Shown here piece after piece: positions 33,036 through 41,501 of a DNA stretch of 64,000 nt; position 1 is the first letter of the stretch; each line of letters begins with the position of its first letter. A model generated the notes under the pieces. That model had not been told where the DNA came from, did not search any database, and saw only the letters and a list, made by a program, of their open reading frames with translations. This stretch comes from Nocardia abscessus NBRC 100374 (GTDB taxonomy: Bacteria > Actinomycetota > Actinomycetes > Mycobacteriales > Mycobacteriaceae). A program made the translations under genes and the position numbers. The stretch covers positions 1 through 64,000 of the forward strand of contig NZ_BAFP01000274.1 of the NCBI RefSeq assembly GCF_000308455.1. The letters are read 5' to 3'.

Positions 33036-33739
33036 GCCAAGTCCTCAGCTGTGGGTGACCACACATACTCGGGCACCGACTCGCCAGACCATATCGCGTC
33101 CCTGAGCCGCACAGGTTCAAAGAACATGGGTGCGTACCTCCATTCCAAGCGGGCAGGTTGATATCCAAAACTATGCAGGAAACCAAATAAGCTCCGGGCG
33201 TGCTCTGCGCTACGAGCAATAATTGCTGATACTTCGGACAGCGATATTGCGCCAGGGATATGAACCTCCGACTGAAGGTCGGTGGGTACCGCGGGGTTAT
33301 GCTTCGGACGCCGAGGGTATCTGCCGCCCGGAGACGGGTTCGCCCAGCAGTTGAGCATCGCTTGCCCACCCTCCTCTAGCCAGGCTCCGTTCTGCTTCGC
33401 GGCGTTACGAGGAGAAAACATCGTTCCGGGCCGCTTGATTAGCTCAACATTTAGCACAAGGCTTACCCAGTCGGGGTAATTAACGAATTCAGTTTTTTGG
33501 CTTGCCTGGTTCTGATAGTAGGAGTTCGGATATTCGAAACTACAGCATACATGCCCGTGGTTATTGTCGAACCGTCGATAATCTGTCGCATCATAGCTAT
33601 CGGCGGAGTTCGTGGCGAGGTCGCTCCTGCTCCGGATCGCCTGATCGCGGAAGATTCCCTCCAGATTCGAGACCGGCGTGAAATGGATGAGCCGACTTAC
33701 CGGGACCCTTTTGAGCGCTTCTTCAACCGTAATCGTCAT
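33032..33739 (-). CDS. DarT-like DNA ADP-ribosyltransferase toxin
   Basis: This is a 235-residue protein. It starts with SRLIHFTPVSNLEGIFRDQAI, matching the HxT...NL..I entry motif of DarT enzymes. An R-F-D block and VCCSFEYPNSYY follow, then MFSPRNAAKQN (the conserved N-A-A segment), and finally QSEVHIPGAISLSEVSAII, whose Glu fits the catalytic acid of DarT. DarT transfers ADP-ribose from NAD onto bases of single-stranded DNA and is toxic unless reversed. The identification is by motif; the base modified is not predictable. It is coupled by ATGA overlaps to the helicase upstream and the ARH-VOC gene downstream. Confidence 0.72.
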   Translation of the reverse strand: MTITVEEALKRVPVSRLIHFTPVSNLEGIFRDQAIRSRSDLATNSADSYDATDYRRFDNNHGHVCCSFEYPNSYYQNQASQKTEFVNYPDWVSLVLNVELIKRPGTMFSPRNAAKQNGAWLEEGGQAMLNCWANPSPGGRYPRRPKHNPAVPTDLQSEVHIPGAISLSEVSAIIARSAEHARSLFGFLHSFGYQPARLEWRYAPMFFEPVRLRDAIWSGESVPEYVWSPTAEDLA

Positions 33740-35139
33740 ATATGCGCCTCGTCCCAGAGGCCAATGTTCTCAGGCAGCAGCCGCGTCAGCCTGCCGCTAT
33801 AGCTCATCACTAGGGAGGAACGTGCGCGAGTTACCGCGACGTACAGAAGTCGGGCCTCTCTTGCACATGCTTCGTCTTCGATGAAGTTCTGCATTACCTC
33901 ATGATCGGGGACGTTGTCATCCGAAAGGAAAGGCATATATATTGTATCGAACTCTAGCCCCTTGGCCGAGTGGTAAGCGCCAATATGCAGGCCGGGATTG
34001 TCGTTCCAGGCTGACATGTTCTTCTTGAGTCGCGTATGAGGTATTCCTTCCACAACCCAATCGTCTGACCAATTCCGTATGAGTATCGCGACCTTTTGAT
34101 CCTTGCTAGCTTCGCGGGCAAGCTCCCTGATAAGGGCACCCTCGGAGGCTTTATCTCGGCATCTGATTAGTGTCGGCGCAGGTCCGGCCGCCGTCGGTTG
34201 AACCGGCTCAACGAGATCGGAATTACTTGATTTCATATACGGTGACTGTGCGAGCGAAATGGCTACACGTGCAATCTGTGCTGTATTCCGGTAATTGTCC
34301 TTAAACTTTTCTACAGGCCTATTTCCAAGCTGTATTCCCGCGCTACGCCAAGACATCCCTTGCCCATAGATTGCCTGATGATAGTCTCCAAAGAAAGTTA
34401 CCGATCCTCCTTCGGGGACCGCCAGAGTCAAAGATCGTATCTCCTCAGGAGAAAGATCTTGTCCTTCATCAATAATCACATGCCGGTACAGTCGCGGGCG
34501 GTCATCCACCAGGAGGGCGTCTTTGACGGCGGAGCCCAAATCGTACCAATCATATTTGAATCCGGCATTTGATCGAAACTCGAGATAGAGATTTCGCACT
34601 CTCCACACGACCGACCGAGGCTGCCCGGGCGGTAACGGAGTATGACGTCCCACACGCTGAATGCGCTGATATTTGTCTTCAGTAGGGATGCCCATACCGC
34701 TGATCCAATGCAACTCATCAACGAACCAGCCGAGTTCCCTGTCCAGTACATTGCTTCTACTGCCTTCGGAAACTACCTTCTCTAGAGCTTGCCCTATGGC
34801 TGCTTCGACATGTCCCGGTTGGGCAATTATTCCATTGGACATCCGTCCCATGGAATTAAGGTAGCCGGTGGCAAATTTGGAATAAGTCTGTACCGTAACC
34901 CTCGAAGCTTCTGCTGCCTCAGGGCCCAGATACCTCAAATAGGTTACTAAGGCGTTGTTGAACGTCACAACCAGAACGGGGCCGTTATTGATCGTTGAGT
35001 TCCGGGCGAGATGAAGGGCGCGCATCATCGCCATGGTGGATTTTCCGGTTCCAGCAGTACCTAGAACGACGTGGTGGCGATCCGACGAAAGATGGACAAC
35101 CTTGGACTGCTTCCCTTTCGGCTGAGGAAGCGGACTCAT
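33736..35139 (-). CDS. SF1A (UvrD/Rep-like) helicase of the DarT operon
   Basis: The start is ATG 35139: MSPLPQPKGKQSKVV leads directly into motif I, and the much longer open frame to 35517 is not protein-like. The 467-residue product has motif I HHVVLGTAGTGKSTMA, motif Ia LVVTFNNALV, motif II VIIDEGQDLS, motif III FFGDYHQAIYG, motif IV DNYRNTAQIA, motif V GAYHSAKGLEFDTIY and motif VI LLYVAVTRARSSL. It is compact for the family. Its stop overlaps the DarT start by four bases. The helicase may expose or follow single-stranded DNA, the substrate of DarT enzymes (inference). Confidence 0.85.
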   Translation of the reverse strand: MSPLPQPKGKQSKVVHLSSDRHHVVLGTAGTGKSTMAMMRALHLARNSTINNGPVLVVTFNNALVTYLRYLGPEAAEASRVTVQTYSKFATGYLNSMGRMSNGIIAQPGHVEAAIGQALEKVVSEGSRSNVLDRELGWFVDELHWISGMGIPTEDKYQRIQRVGRHTPLPPGQPRSVVWRVRNLYLEFRSNAGFKYDWYDLGSAVKDALLVDDRPRLYRHVIIDEGQDLSPEEIRSLTLAVPEGGSVTFFGDYHQAIYGQGMSWRSAGIQLGNRPVEKFKDNYRNTAQIARVAISLAQSPYMKSSNSDLVEPVQPTAAGPAPTLIRCRDKASEGALIRELAREASKDQKVAILIRNWSDDWVVEGIPHTRLKKNMSAWNDNPGLHIGAYHSAKGLEFDTIYMPFLSDDNVPDHEVMQNFIEDEACAREARLLYVAVTRARSSLVMSYSGRLTRLLPENIGLWDEAHI

Positions 35140-35186
35140 GCGAGCACCCCCGATCGACCATGACGCTGCCACACTCTCGCGCTCAC
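35136..35186 (-). CDS. 16-residue ORF coupled to the helicase gene
   Basis: GTG 35186 begins MSARVWQRHGRSGVLA. It is preceded by an excellent Shine-Dalgarno (AAGGAGG, about five bases away) and ends with TGA overlapping the helicase ATG (ATGA). It probably serves as a coupling or leader ORF that feeds ribosomes to the helicase. A functional micropeptide cannot be excluded. Confidence 0.45.
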   Translation of the reverse strand: MSARVWQRHGRSGVLA

Positions 35187-35230
35187 CCCTGCCTCCTTCG
35201 CCGCAGACCGAGGCGTGCAATTGATGCCAT
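35183..35230 (-). CDS. 15-residue Arg-rich leader ORF
   Basis: ATG 35230 (AGAGGGGG upstream) encodes MASIARLGLRRRRQG. Its TGA overlaps the GTG of the next mini-ORF. The four consecutive Arg codons could pause ribosomes. With the following mini-ORF it makes a cascade of stop/start overlaps into the helicase-DarT-ARH genes. Confidence 0.4.
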   Translation of the reverse strand: MASIARLGLRRRRQG

Positions 35231-35879
35231 CTCGCCCCCTCTAGAGAAATGATCTTGACTCCAGGAGTGAGATTAGCGGCTTGAAGGTTTAATGTCGCGG
35301 GCATTCGCGCACGCGGTCCTCTGTGGGAATAAAACCGTCCAGTCGCCATTGTGTAGCCCTGGTTAATCCGGCGGACGACTCCAGATCCCCTATTATCGCA
35401 GGTAGCGGTCATAGTTGTGCAGGTTGGGTCTCGTTGCGGGTGAATCGCTGCAACGAGCAGATGATGCCGTGCTCTCCTCGCGGCAGTTCGACCATCTACC
35501 CACTTCATGGGCTCCACCCCTCGTCATACGGCCGAGACAACGTGTGTCGCAGCAACATACCGCTCCTATGCGACAAGGGGCGGCAAGCATCGTGGGCTAG
35601 CCTGCGTCGTTGTGAGCCGGCGTCCTTCTCCAACCCGGTGGTCGGCGGCAGAATCACGACAACGGTCTACGGAACATCGGGCCGAGCAAGCAGCACGAGA
35701 GCGGCGGATCCAACGGGTATGCGCAGCGACACAATGATCTCAGTGGGCAGCTGTCAGCAGGTCAATCACATCACGAAGCACACTCCGCAACATCGTAACA
35801 ACGTCGCGTGTGCGGAAGAGCACCTGCATGCCTGCTGGATAGTGAATCGCTACCGCTTAACTGCCACGTGGGGCAGTCG
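35231..35879 (-). other. Upstream region of the DarT operon and junction with IS debris
   Basis: About 650 bp without a convincing gene. The proximal part (35,240-35,310) is AT-rich and should hold the minus-strand operon promoter, but no clean -35/-10 pair stood out. Long open frames on either strand here have random composition. Confidence 0.3.
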
Positions 35880-36080
35880 AAGTCACGCGGACCGCTGGAT
35901 GTGCCCGTGCCTGGCGGGTCGACCCAGTCGCGGACGTCTTTCTCGAGTGCGGCAACACATTTGTGGACGCTGCGACGCAGGAGCTGTTGGGTGAGGAGCC
36001 CGAACCAGCGTTCGACTTGGTTGAGCCACGACGAGCCGGTCGGGGTGAAGTGCACGTGGAACCGCAGGTGGCCGGGCGTT
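35880..36080 (-). pseudogene. IS630-family transposase C-terminal remnant
   Basis: The minus strand encodes HFTPTGSSWLNQVERWFG and then RRSVHKCVAALEKDVRDWV, the diagnostic C-terminal block of IS630-type transposases with the catalytic Glu in NQVERW. After WV the expected AWN...PF.W segment appears only in a shifted frame, and the N-terminal half is absent. It abuts the IS5 element. Confidence 0.75.
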
Positions 36081-36258
36081 GTCCTACACAGCGATTTGCT
36101 CGCACATCCCAATTGGCGGCCGGGGTCGTCACGGGGAACCGTGCGGCCAAGTCTCCGGAGCCATGTTCGGCGACCTCGTGAAAGCCACACCCGGTTCCCC
36201 AGGGGCCTGCAAGACCTTACGACTGGCTTGCTCGACCCGGAACTGAAGGTAGGACCTC

Positions 36259-37156
36259 GTGACCACCCCAGCGGTGACCGCACGAGCGGACCTGTCCGAT
36301 GCGCAATGGGCACGGCTGGTACCGCTGCTACCCACCCCGAAACGACTCGGCCGCCCCTCGAGATGGACTCGACGCCGTCTGTTCGACGGGATCCGCTGGC
36401 GGATCCGCGTCGGCTGCCCGTGGCGTGGCATCCCACCGCAGTACGGGTCCTGGCAGGCGATCTACGCACTGTTCGGCCGCTGGACCCGCGCCGGGATCTG
36501 GGCACATGTGCTGCGGCAACTCCAGGCGATCGCCGACGCGGGCGAACCGATCGGCTGGCTGGCTGGTAAGCGTGGACTCCACGATCATGCGTGCCCACTT
36601 TCACGCCGCCGGAGCCCGCCGCGACGGCGACCGCCAGGCCGAAGCACCAGGCGGCCACCACAGCGAACCGGCCGATCACGCGCTCGGGCGGTTCCGGGGC
36701 GGATGGGGAACCAAACTTCATCTGGCCTGCGAACACAGCCTGCGCCCGTTGTCGCTGCTGCTCACCGCCGGTCGAGCCGGCGACAGCCCCCGGTTCGCCG
36801 CGGTACTCGACAGCATGCGGGTCCCGCGCCTGGGTCGTGGACGGGCACGCGTGCGTCCGGACCGGGTGTTGGCGGACATGGCGTATTCCTCGGCCGCCAA
36901 CCGCGCCTACCTGCGCGAGCGTGGCATTCCCGCCATGATCCCGGTCCCAGCAGATCAACCGGGGCACCGCCGCAACCGCGGCCGCGCAGGCGGACGACCA
37001 CCGGCGTTCGACCATGAGATCTGCCGGCACCGCAACACCATCGAACGCGGCATCAACCGACTCAAACAACACCGCGCCGTCGCCACCCGCTACGAGAAAC
37101 TCGCCACCCGCTACCTCGCCGTCATCCAGATCGCCACCATCGACCGATGGCTGTGA
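36259..37156 (+). pseudogene. IS5-family (IS427-like) transposase in two overlapping frames
   Basis: Frame A (from 36259) reads LSDAQWARLVPLLP, then RWRIRVGCPWRGIPPQYGSW and YALFGRW, the usual N-terminus. At about 36560 the family sequence passes to frame B as WLVSVDSTIMRAH, then GGWGTKLHL, VLADMAYSSAANRAYL, and ends NTIERGINRLKQHRAVATRY...RWL. The DDE residues are present across the two frames. IS427-type elements often express such pairs by programmed frameshifting. Here the shift needed is +1 rather than the common -1, so a mutation is equally likely. Terminal repeats were not resolved. Confidence 0.8.
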
Positions 37157-37849
37157 CCACGACACCGACTTCGAGACACTGCCTAGTCGTGACCGAGCGA
37201 CCTGCTACACCAGCGGGGCCGTCGCGGCGGCACAGGGGCATCCTGAACCTTGTTGAGGACAAGGCACCGGCGACGCCGTTGCCTCGGGAGACTCCCAGCT
37301 CAAGAAGTCTCGGCAAACGTGCCTCGCAGGTACCGGTGCTCGGCAGGACACACAAAACATAGGCAACCAAGAAACGCCTGTTCATCATGGGTAAGTATGC
37401 CGTCTGAGAGATCATGTTGCCCTGCGGGAGGGGGTCAACCGGCCCCGACTCGGGGGTGCCTCGGGCGGGGCGGGTCGAACATGGGAACGGGGACGACCTG
37501 CGGTTTTTTGGGGGCGGTTGGTGATCGGCCGCTTACCTGCTGTAGGCGGGGCAGTGCCGTTGTTTGGCGGGCCGCCGCGGGCAACGGCGATGCTGCTGAC
37601 CAACCGCTGAGGCGCTGTCGCCCGAACAGGCCGCTCGAGCACGAAGGTCGAACGGTACACTCGCCGTGCCCTGCCCGAGCCGCACGGCGGTGTTGGCTAT
37701 GCTGTTCCCGCCATGGGGGTTGATCGGATCTACCTGTGGTGGTTTCATCGCATCGCTCTACAGCATCGATCATGATGTCGGGTCGGTATCCGGCGTCGTT
37801 CAGGTTCATGGGGTGGATCATGACTTCGCGGTTGGCGATGATCGGGTGA
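37157..37849 (+). other. Intergenic region containing a dispersed repeat copy
   Basis: No gene recognised. It contains the second copy of the ~75-bp repeat (37339-37411). The remainder is GC-rich, with short open frames of unlikely composition. Confidence 0.35.
37339..37411 (+). repeat. Dispersed repeat, copy B (partner at 15539-15612)
   Basis: The sequence ctcggcaggacacacaaaac and the following bases parallel copy A, with conserved gcctg, tcatc and gtctgag blocks at the same spacing. It lies about 180 bp beyond the IS5 transposase stop. Confidence 0.55.
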
Positions 37850-38420
37850 GGCAGGAGTCATCGCGAATACTCCCGATCGCAGAAGCAGCCTCGGAACCTC
37901 GGCCGCACGCAACCGTCGCAGATAGGTCCAGGTGAGGTAGCTCCGCAGGATCCTTCCCTCGTCGAGGTCGTCCATCTCGGCCAGTTTTGGTGTCGAACCA
38001 GTGCTGTAGATAGTCCAGGTGCCGGTCACCATCGGACAGAACGGCCTAGGCATCAGTGCTTGGCGGAGGTAGCGGGCCGGGTCCGGTGGATGTGAGCCGG
38101 GTAGATGGCGTCGTGGGTGACCGGCCCATCGGACGCGACGATCTGCGCCAGCAACGTCGCTGCCGGGCGTCGCCGGATCGAGTTCAGCAGCCCGGTCGAT
38201 CTGCTGGCAGCCAGCGCGCGCCGTACCAGTTCGAGATCGGTGCGGAGAGTGCCGTCCGGTCCGGAGAGCGCGGCATCGAGCAGTTTCAGTGCCGCGTACC
38301 CGTCGCAGAGCCCGAGGTAGTGTAGGCGTGCCGCGGTGCCGCAGTTGGGGCACGGCCGAAACAGCTCCGGTCGTGATCGATGCAGGTCGAGCACAACGGG
38401 CCGCCGGTGATGCGCGCAGT
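37850..38420 (-). pseudogene. Remnant of an actinobacterial integrase-associated zinc protein
   Basis: The minus strand encodes CPNCGTAARLHYLGLCDGYA, then LSGPDGTLRTDLELVRRAL and LLAQIVASDGPVTHDAI. After a frame change it continues KLAEMDDLDEGRILRSYLTW and YLRRLRA. Both blocks fit the N-terminal and middle parts of large hypothetical proteins that often occur with tyrosine recombinases in actinomycetes. At least one frameshift and a stop (near 38053) separate them. Assignment is by remembered pattern and tentative. Confidence 0.4.
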
Positions 38421-38546
38421 CACCACCCGCAGCCACTCGCGTTGGCGCCGTAGTCGCTTTGCCTAGTTGGCGGCAAGGTAGGCTCGGTGCCTCGGCAGCA
38501 TGCCATGAGCCTTCAAGGTTCGCTACGAGTTCTATAGGGGGCGTGA

Positions 38547-41501
38547 GTGTTTGAGCGCGGGATGCGAGTGCTTCTGCGTGACCGTCGGTGGGAGGTCGAA
38601 TCCGTTCGTGGTGCGGGTGCCCAGACGCTTCTGCAGTTGCGCCTGGCGGATGACAGGCCGGGACCGCGTCGGTTGACGGTGCTGCCAAGTCTGGAGCCGA
38701 GCCTGCACCTTGAGCCATCGCGTGATCTGCGTTTCGAGCTGGGCAACCCGGTGCGACTCAACCAGCTCCATGATGCGTTGGCGCTGACCATGGCCCACGG
38801 CCGCGGTGACCTGGTGGCCGTCGAACACGGCCGCATCGATGTCGAGCCTTATCAACTGGTGCCGGTCCTGGCCGCCATGCGCCAGTCCAAGACCAGGCTG
38901 CTGATCGCTGATGACGTGGGCCTGGGAAAAACGGTCGAAGCAGGCCTGGTTCTGCTGGAGCTTGCCCGGCGAGGTCGCGCCGATCGTGTGCTGATCGCCT
39001 GTCCCGCTGGCTTGCAGGAGCAGTGGGTCGAGGAGATGCAGTTCCGGTTCAACCTTGACTTCACCAAAGTCGACAGCAAGCAGTGGCTGGAACTGCGCCG
39101 GTCTTACCCCACGACGGTGAGCCCGTGGACGGCCGCGCCGCTGGCAGTATCCTCGATCGATTATTTGAAGAACAACCTTGCCGCCATTCAAGCCGCACCT
39201 CCGTTCGATGTCGTCATCGTGGACGAAGCGCATCATGTCGCGCGTGCCTACGCCGGTGAGGGCCGCTCGAGTGGGACCGATCGCAGCCGCTTGGCCCGTG
39301 TTCTCGCTGACCACAGTCAGGAGCTGCTCTTGTTGTCGGCGACTCCGCACAACGGCTATAAGGAGTCGTTCGCGAGCCTGCTGCAACTTCTCTCACCGCA
39401 TCTGGCCAGCGACGACGGTCAGCTGCTGCCTGAGCTGGTGAAGCCGTATGTGGTGCGCCGCCTCAAAGACGACGTTGCGCGTGGTGACCCACCTCAGCCG
39501 ATCAGTCGCCGACACCCGCCGCGCCCGATCGAGGTACAGCCGACCGCTCGGGAGAAGGAGATCCATCAGCGGCTGCGTGGTCACAGCAAGCGTGTGCTGC
39601 GCGCCCTGAAGGACACCGACTCCTACTACGTGCAAGCATTCGCGCTGGAGGTGCTCCGCAAGCGGGCCCTGTCCAGCCCGCACGCGCTGCTGCAAAGTCT
39701 GCGTCGACGGGCTGAAAGCCTCGGAGTGACACCCGTGGAGCACACCGGGCACCGTCGACTGGATGCTCTGCAGCTCTATCGAGGCGATTCCGCTCTTCCC
39801 GAGGATGAGCTGATCGAGACCGAAGAACTTGCGCTCCAAGGCGTTGCGGCGCATCTAGCCGCCGACGAGCTGCAGGAAGAACGCCGACTTGTGGGCACCT
39901 TGATCGAGCAGGTCGAAGCACTGACCGCAGGCGATGACAGCAAGCTGACCCGGCTGCGGGGGTGGCTGGAAGGCTTCCGCGCCGCTCGGCCGGGTGAGCG
40001 GATCATCGTGTTCACTGAATACCGCGACACCCTGGACTACCTGCAGGAACGCCTCGGCCTCGGGCCGACTCTGCGAATTGATGGCACCGTGCCGCTGGCC
40101 AAACGCAAAGACGTGCTCGCCGAGTTTGCGGCAACGCCAAGCGCTCTCTTGCTTGCCACCGATGCTGCCGGGGAGGGCCTGAACCTGCAGGAGGCCTGCC
40201 ATGTAGTGATCCACTATGAGCTGCCGTGGAATCCGAACCGGCTCGAACAACGTAACGGCCGCGTAGATCGGTTCGGCCAGAAACAGATCGTGGAGATCGG
40301 CTACCTGTATTTGGCCGACACTCGCGACGAGGAGATCTTGCAACGCTTGCGCGAGAAGCTGGCCGAGATCGCTAGGCAGCTCGGCTCCACCAGCGACATC
40401 CTCGGGGTCGCCGGTCGCAGTGAGGTGATCGACGGACTGTTGGAGGACATTCCCGCCGAGGAGTTGGAGGCGCGGTTGGAGAAAGCCGCCGTCGAAATCC
40501 GCGACTACCTGTCCCGCAGCGGCGCGCTCGCTCTGCTGCGTGGAATGAGCGATGAGGGAGCAGCCGAGCGCGGCGCCACCGAGGCGACGGACCGTAGTCG
40601 ATGGCTACTTCCGGACTTCGACGAGTTTCGCAGCTTGGTGACCACAGTTGTGCAGCAGAACGGAGGACGCATTGATGGCAGCGGCGACACCGTAACCATC
40701 ACGCCGGGCCCGCTGCTATCGCAGTACCCACAGGTTCCCTCGTGGGCATTCGAGGCGACCTTCAGCCGGGGGGTCGCTTTAGCGCCAGAAAACAAGGGAC
40801 TGGCCTTCCTGACTCCAGGTCACCCGCTGGTTCATGCTGTACTGCAACGGGTTCGCGCTCGCTTGTACGAGGAAAATCCCCAAGATCGGGTGGCCGTCAG
40901 GGCGATCACCGACGGCGAATCGGGATGGCTGTTCACCCATATAGGCCGCATTACGGCCACCGATGGACGGCTACTGGAAGAGCCTCTCATTCCGGTGCTC
41001 GTGCCCGCCTGTGCCGACGGTACCCCTGGCTCCGCCAGTAGCGACGCCGTCGCAGATTTGAAGAAACTCCGGATGCGGCCAGCTCCGGCCAATGGCCACG
41101 ACCCGGTCGCTGTGGCGCGCCAGCTCCTTCAACCCAGGTTCATCGAGGCCGCAAAAATTGCAGCGGTGGAAGCGAATCGCAGGCTTGTCGAGCGTGGTGA
41201 GCGTTTGCGAGCCCAACTGCACGAGGAAGCCAAGCATATGGCGCGTGAGCTGGATCGCTGGCATGCTGCGGAACTGAACGAAGCAGAACAGCGGCTCAGC
41301 AATCACGTCGGCGACGGGTTCTTCCAGCTCGGGTTGTTCACCGACCTCGGGCACAGTGCCTTCCACACCCTGGAAGATGCACAGGCAGCGATCAATGCGG
41401 AGTTCGACCGGCGCCGCCAGCTCCTGGCCGAGGGACACCAGGTCGCCGATGTCGACCCCGTAGAACCGGTGGGCTGCCTCCTATTGGTCGAGGCTCGCTG
41501 A
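38547..41501 (+). CDS. SNF2-type helicase, DISARM DrmD-like
   Basis: This is a 984-residue SF2 helicase. The N-terminal 100 residues are family specific (FELGNPVRLNQLHDAL, YQLVPVLAAM). Motif I is IADDVGLGKTVEAGLVL near 120-135, DEAH-box VIVDEAHHVAR near 227, motif III LLLSATPHNGY, motif V LLATDAAGEGLNLQ and motif VI QRNGRVDRFGQKQ. This is the organisation of DrmD, the SNF2-like helicase of class 1 DISARM. Start GTG 38547 follows AGGGGGC. The stop overlaps the methylase ATG (TGATG at 41499-41503), so the two genes are coupled. Confidence 0.85.
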   Translation: MFERGMRVLLRDRRWEVESVRGAGAQTLLQLRLADDRPGPRRLTVLPSLEPSLHLEPSRDLRFELGNPVRLNQLHDALALTMAHGRGDLVAVEHGRIDVEPYQLVPVLAAMRQSKTRLLIADDVGLGKTVEAGLVLLELARRGRADRVLIACPAGLQEQWVEEMQFRFNLDFTKVDSKQWLELRRSYPTTVSPWTAAPLAVSSIDYLKNNLAAIQAAPPFDVVIVDEAHHVARAYAGEGRSSGTDRSRLARVLADHSQELLLLSATPHNGYKESFASLLQLLSPHLASDDGQLLPELVKPYVVRRLKDDVARGDPPQPISRRHPPRPIEVQPTAREKEIHQRLRGHSKRVLRALKDTDSYYVQAFALEVLRKRALSSPHALLQSLRRRAESLGVTPVEHTGHRRLDALQLYRGDSALPEDELIETEELALQGVAAHLAADELQEERRLVGTLIEQVEALTAGDDSKLTRLRGWLEGFRAARPGERIIVFTEYRDTLDYLQERLGLGPTLRIDGTVPLAKRKDVLAEFAATPSALLLATDAAGEGLNLQEACHVVIHYELPWNPNRLEQRNGRVDRFGQKQIVEIGYLYLADTRDEEILQRLREKLAEIARQLGSTSDILGVAGRSEVIDGLLEDIPAEELEARLEKAAVEIRDYLSRSGALALLRGMSDEGAAERGATEATDRSRWLLPDFDEFRSLVTTVVQQNGGRIDGSGDTVTITPGPLLSQYPQVPSWAFEATFSRGVALAPENKGLAFLTPGHPLVHAVLQRVRARLYEENPQDRVAVRAITDGESGWLFTHIGRITATDGRLLEEPLIPVLVPACADGTPGSASSDAVADLKKLRMRPAPANGHDPVAVARQLLQPRFIEAAKIAAVEANRRLVERGERLRAQLHEEAKHMARELDRWHAAELNEAEQRLSNHVGDGFFQLGLFTDLGHSAFHTLEDAQAAINAEFDRRRQLLAEGHQVADVDPVEPVGCLLLVEAR

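Noticed and set aside
35140..35517. 126-residue N-terminal extension of the SF1 helicase
   Set aside because: Composition is not protein-like, and the helicase family starts a few residues before motif I, as it does from ATG 35139.
35771..37165. 464-codon minus-strand open frame
   Set aside because: Most of it is the antisense shadow of the IS5 transposase; only the last part (35,880-36,080) has real similarity, to IS630.
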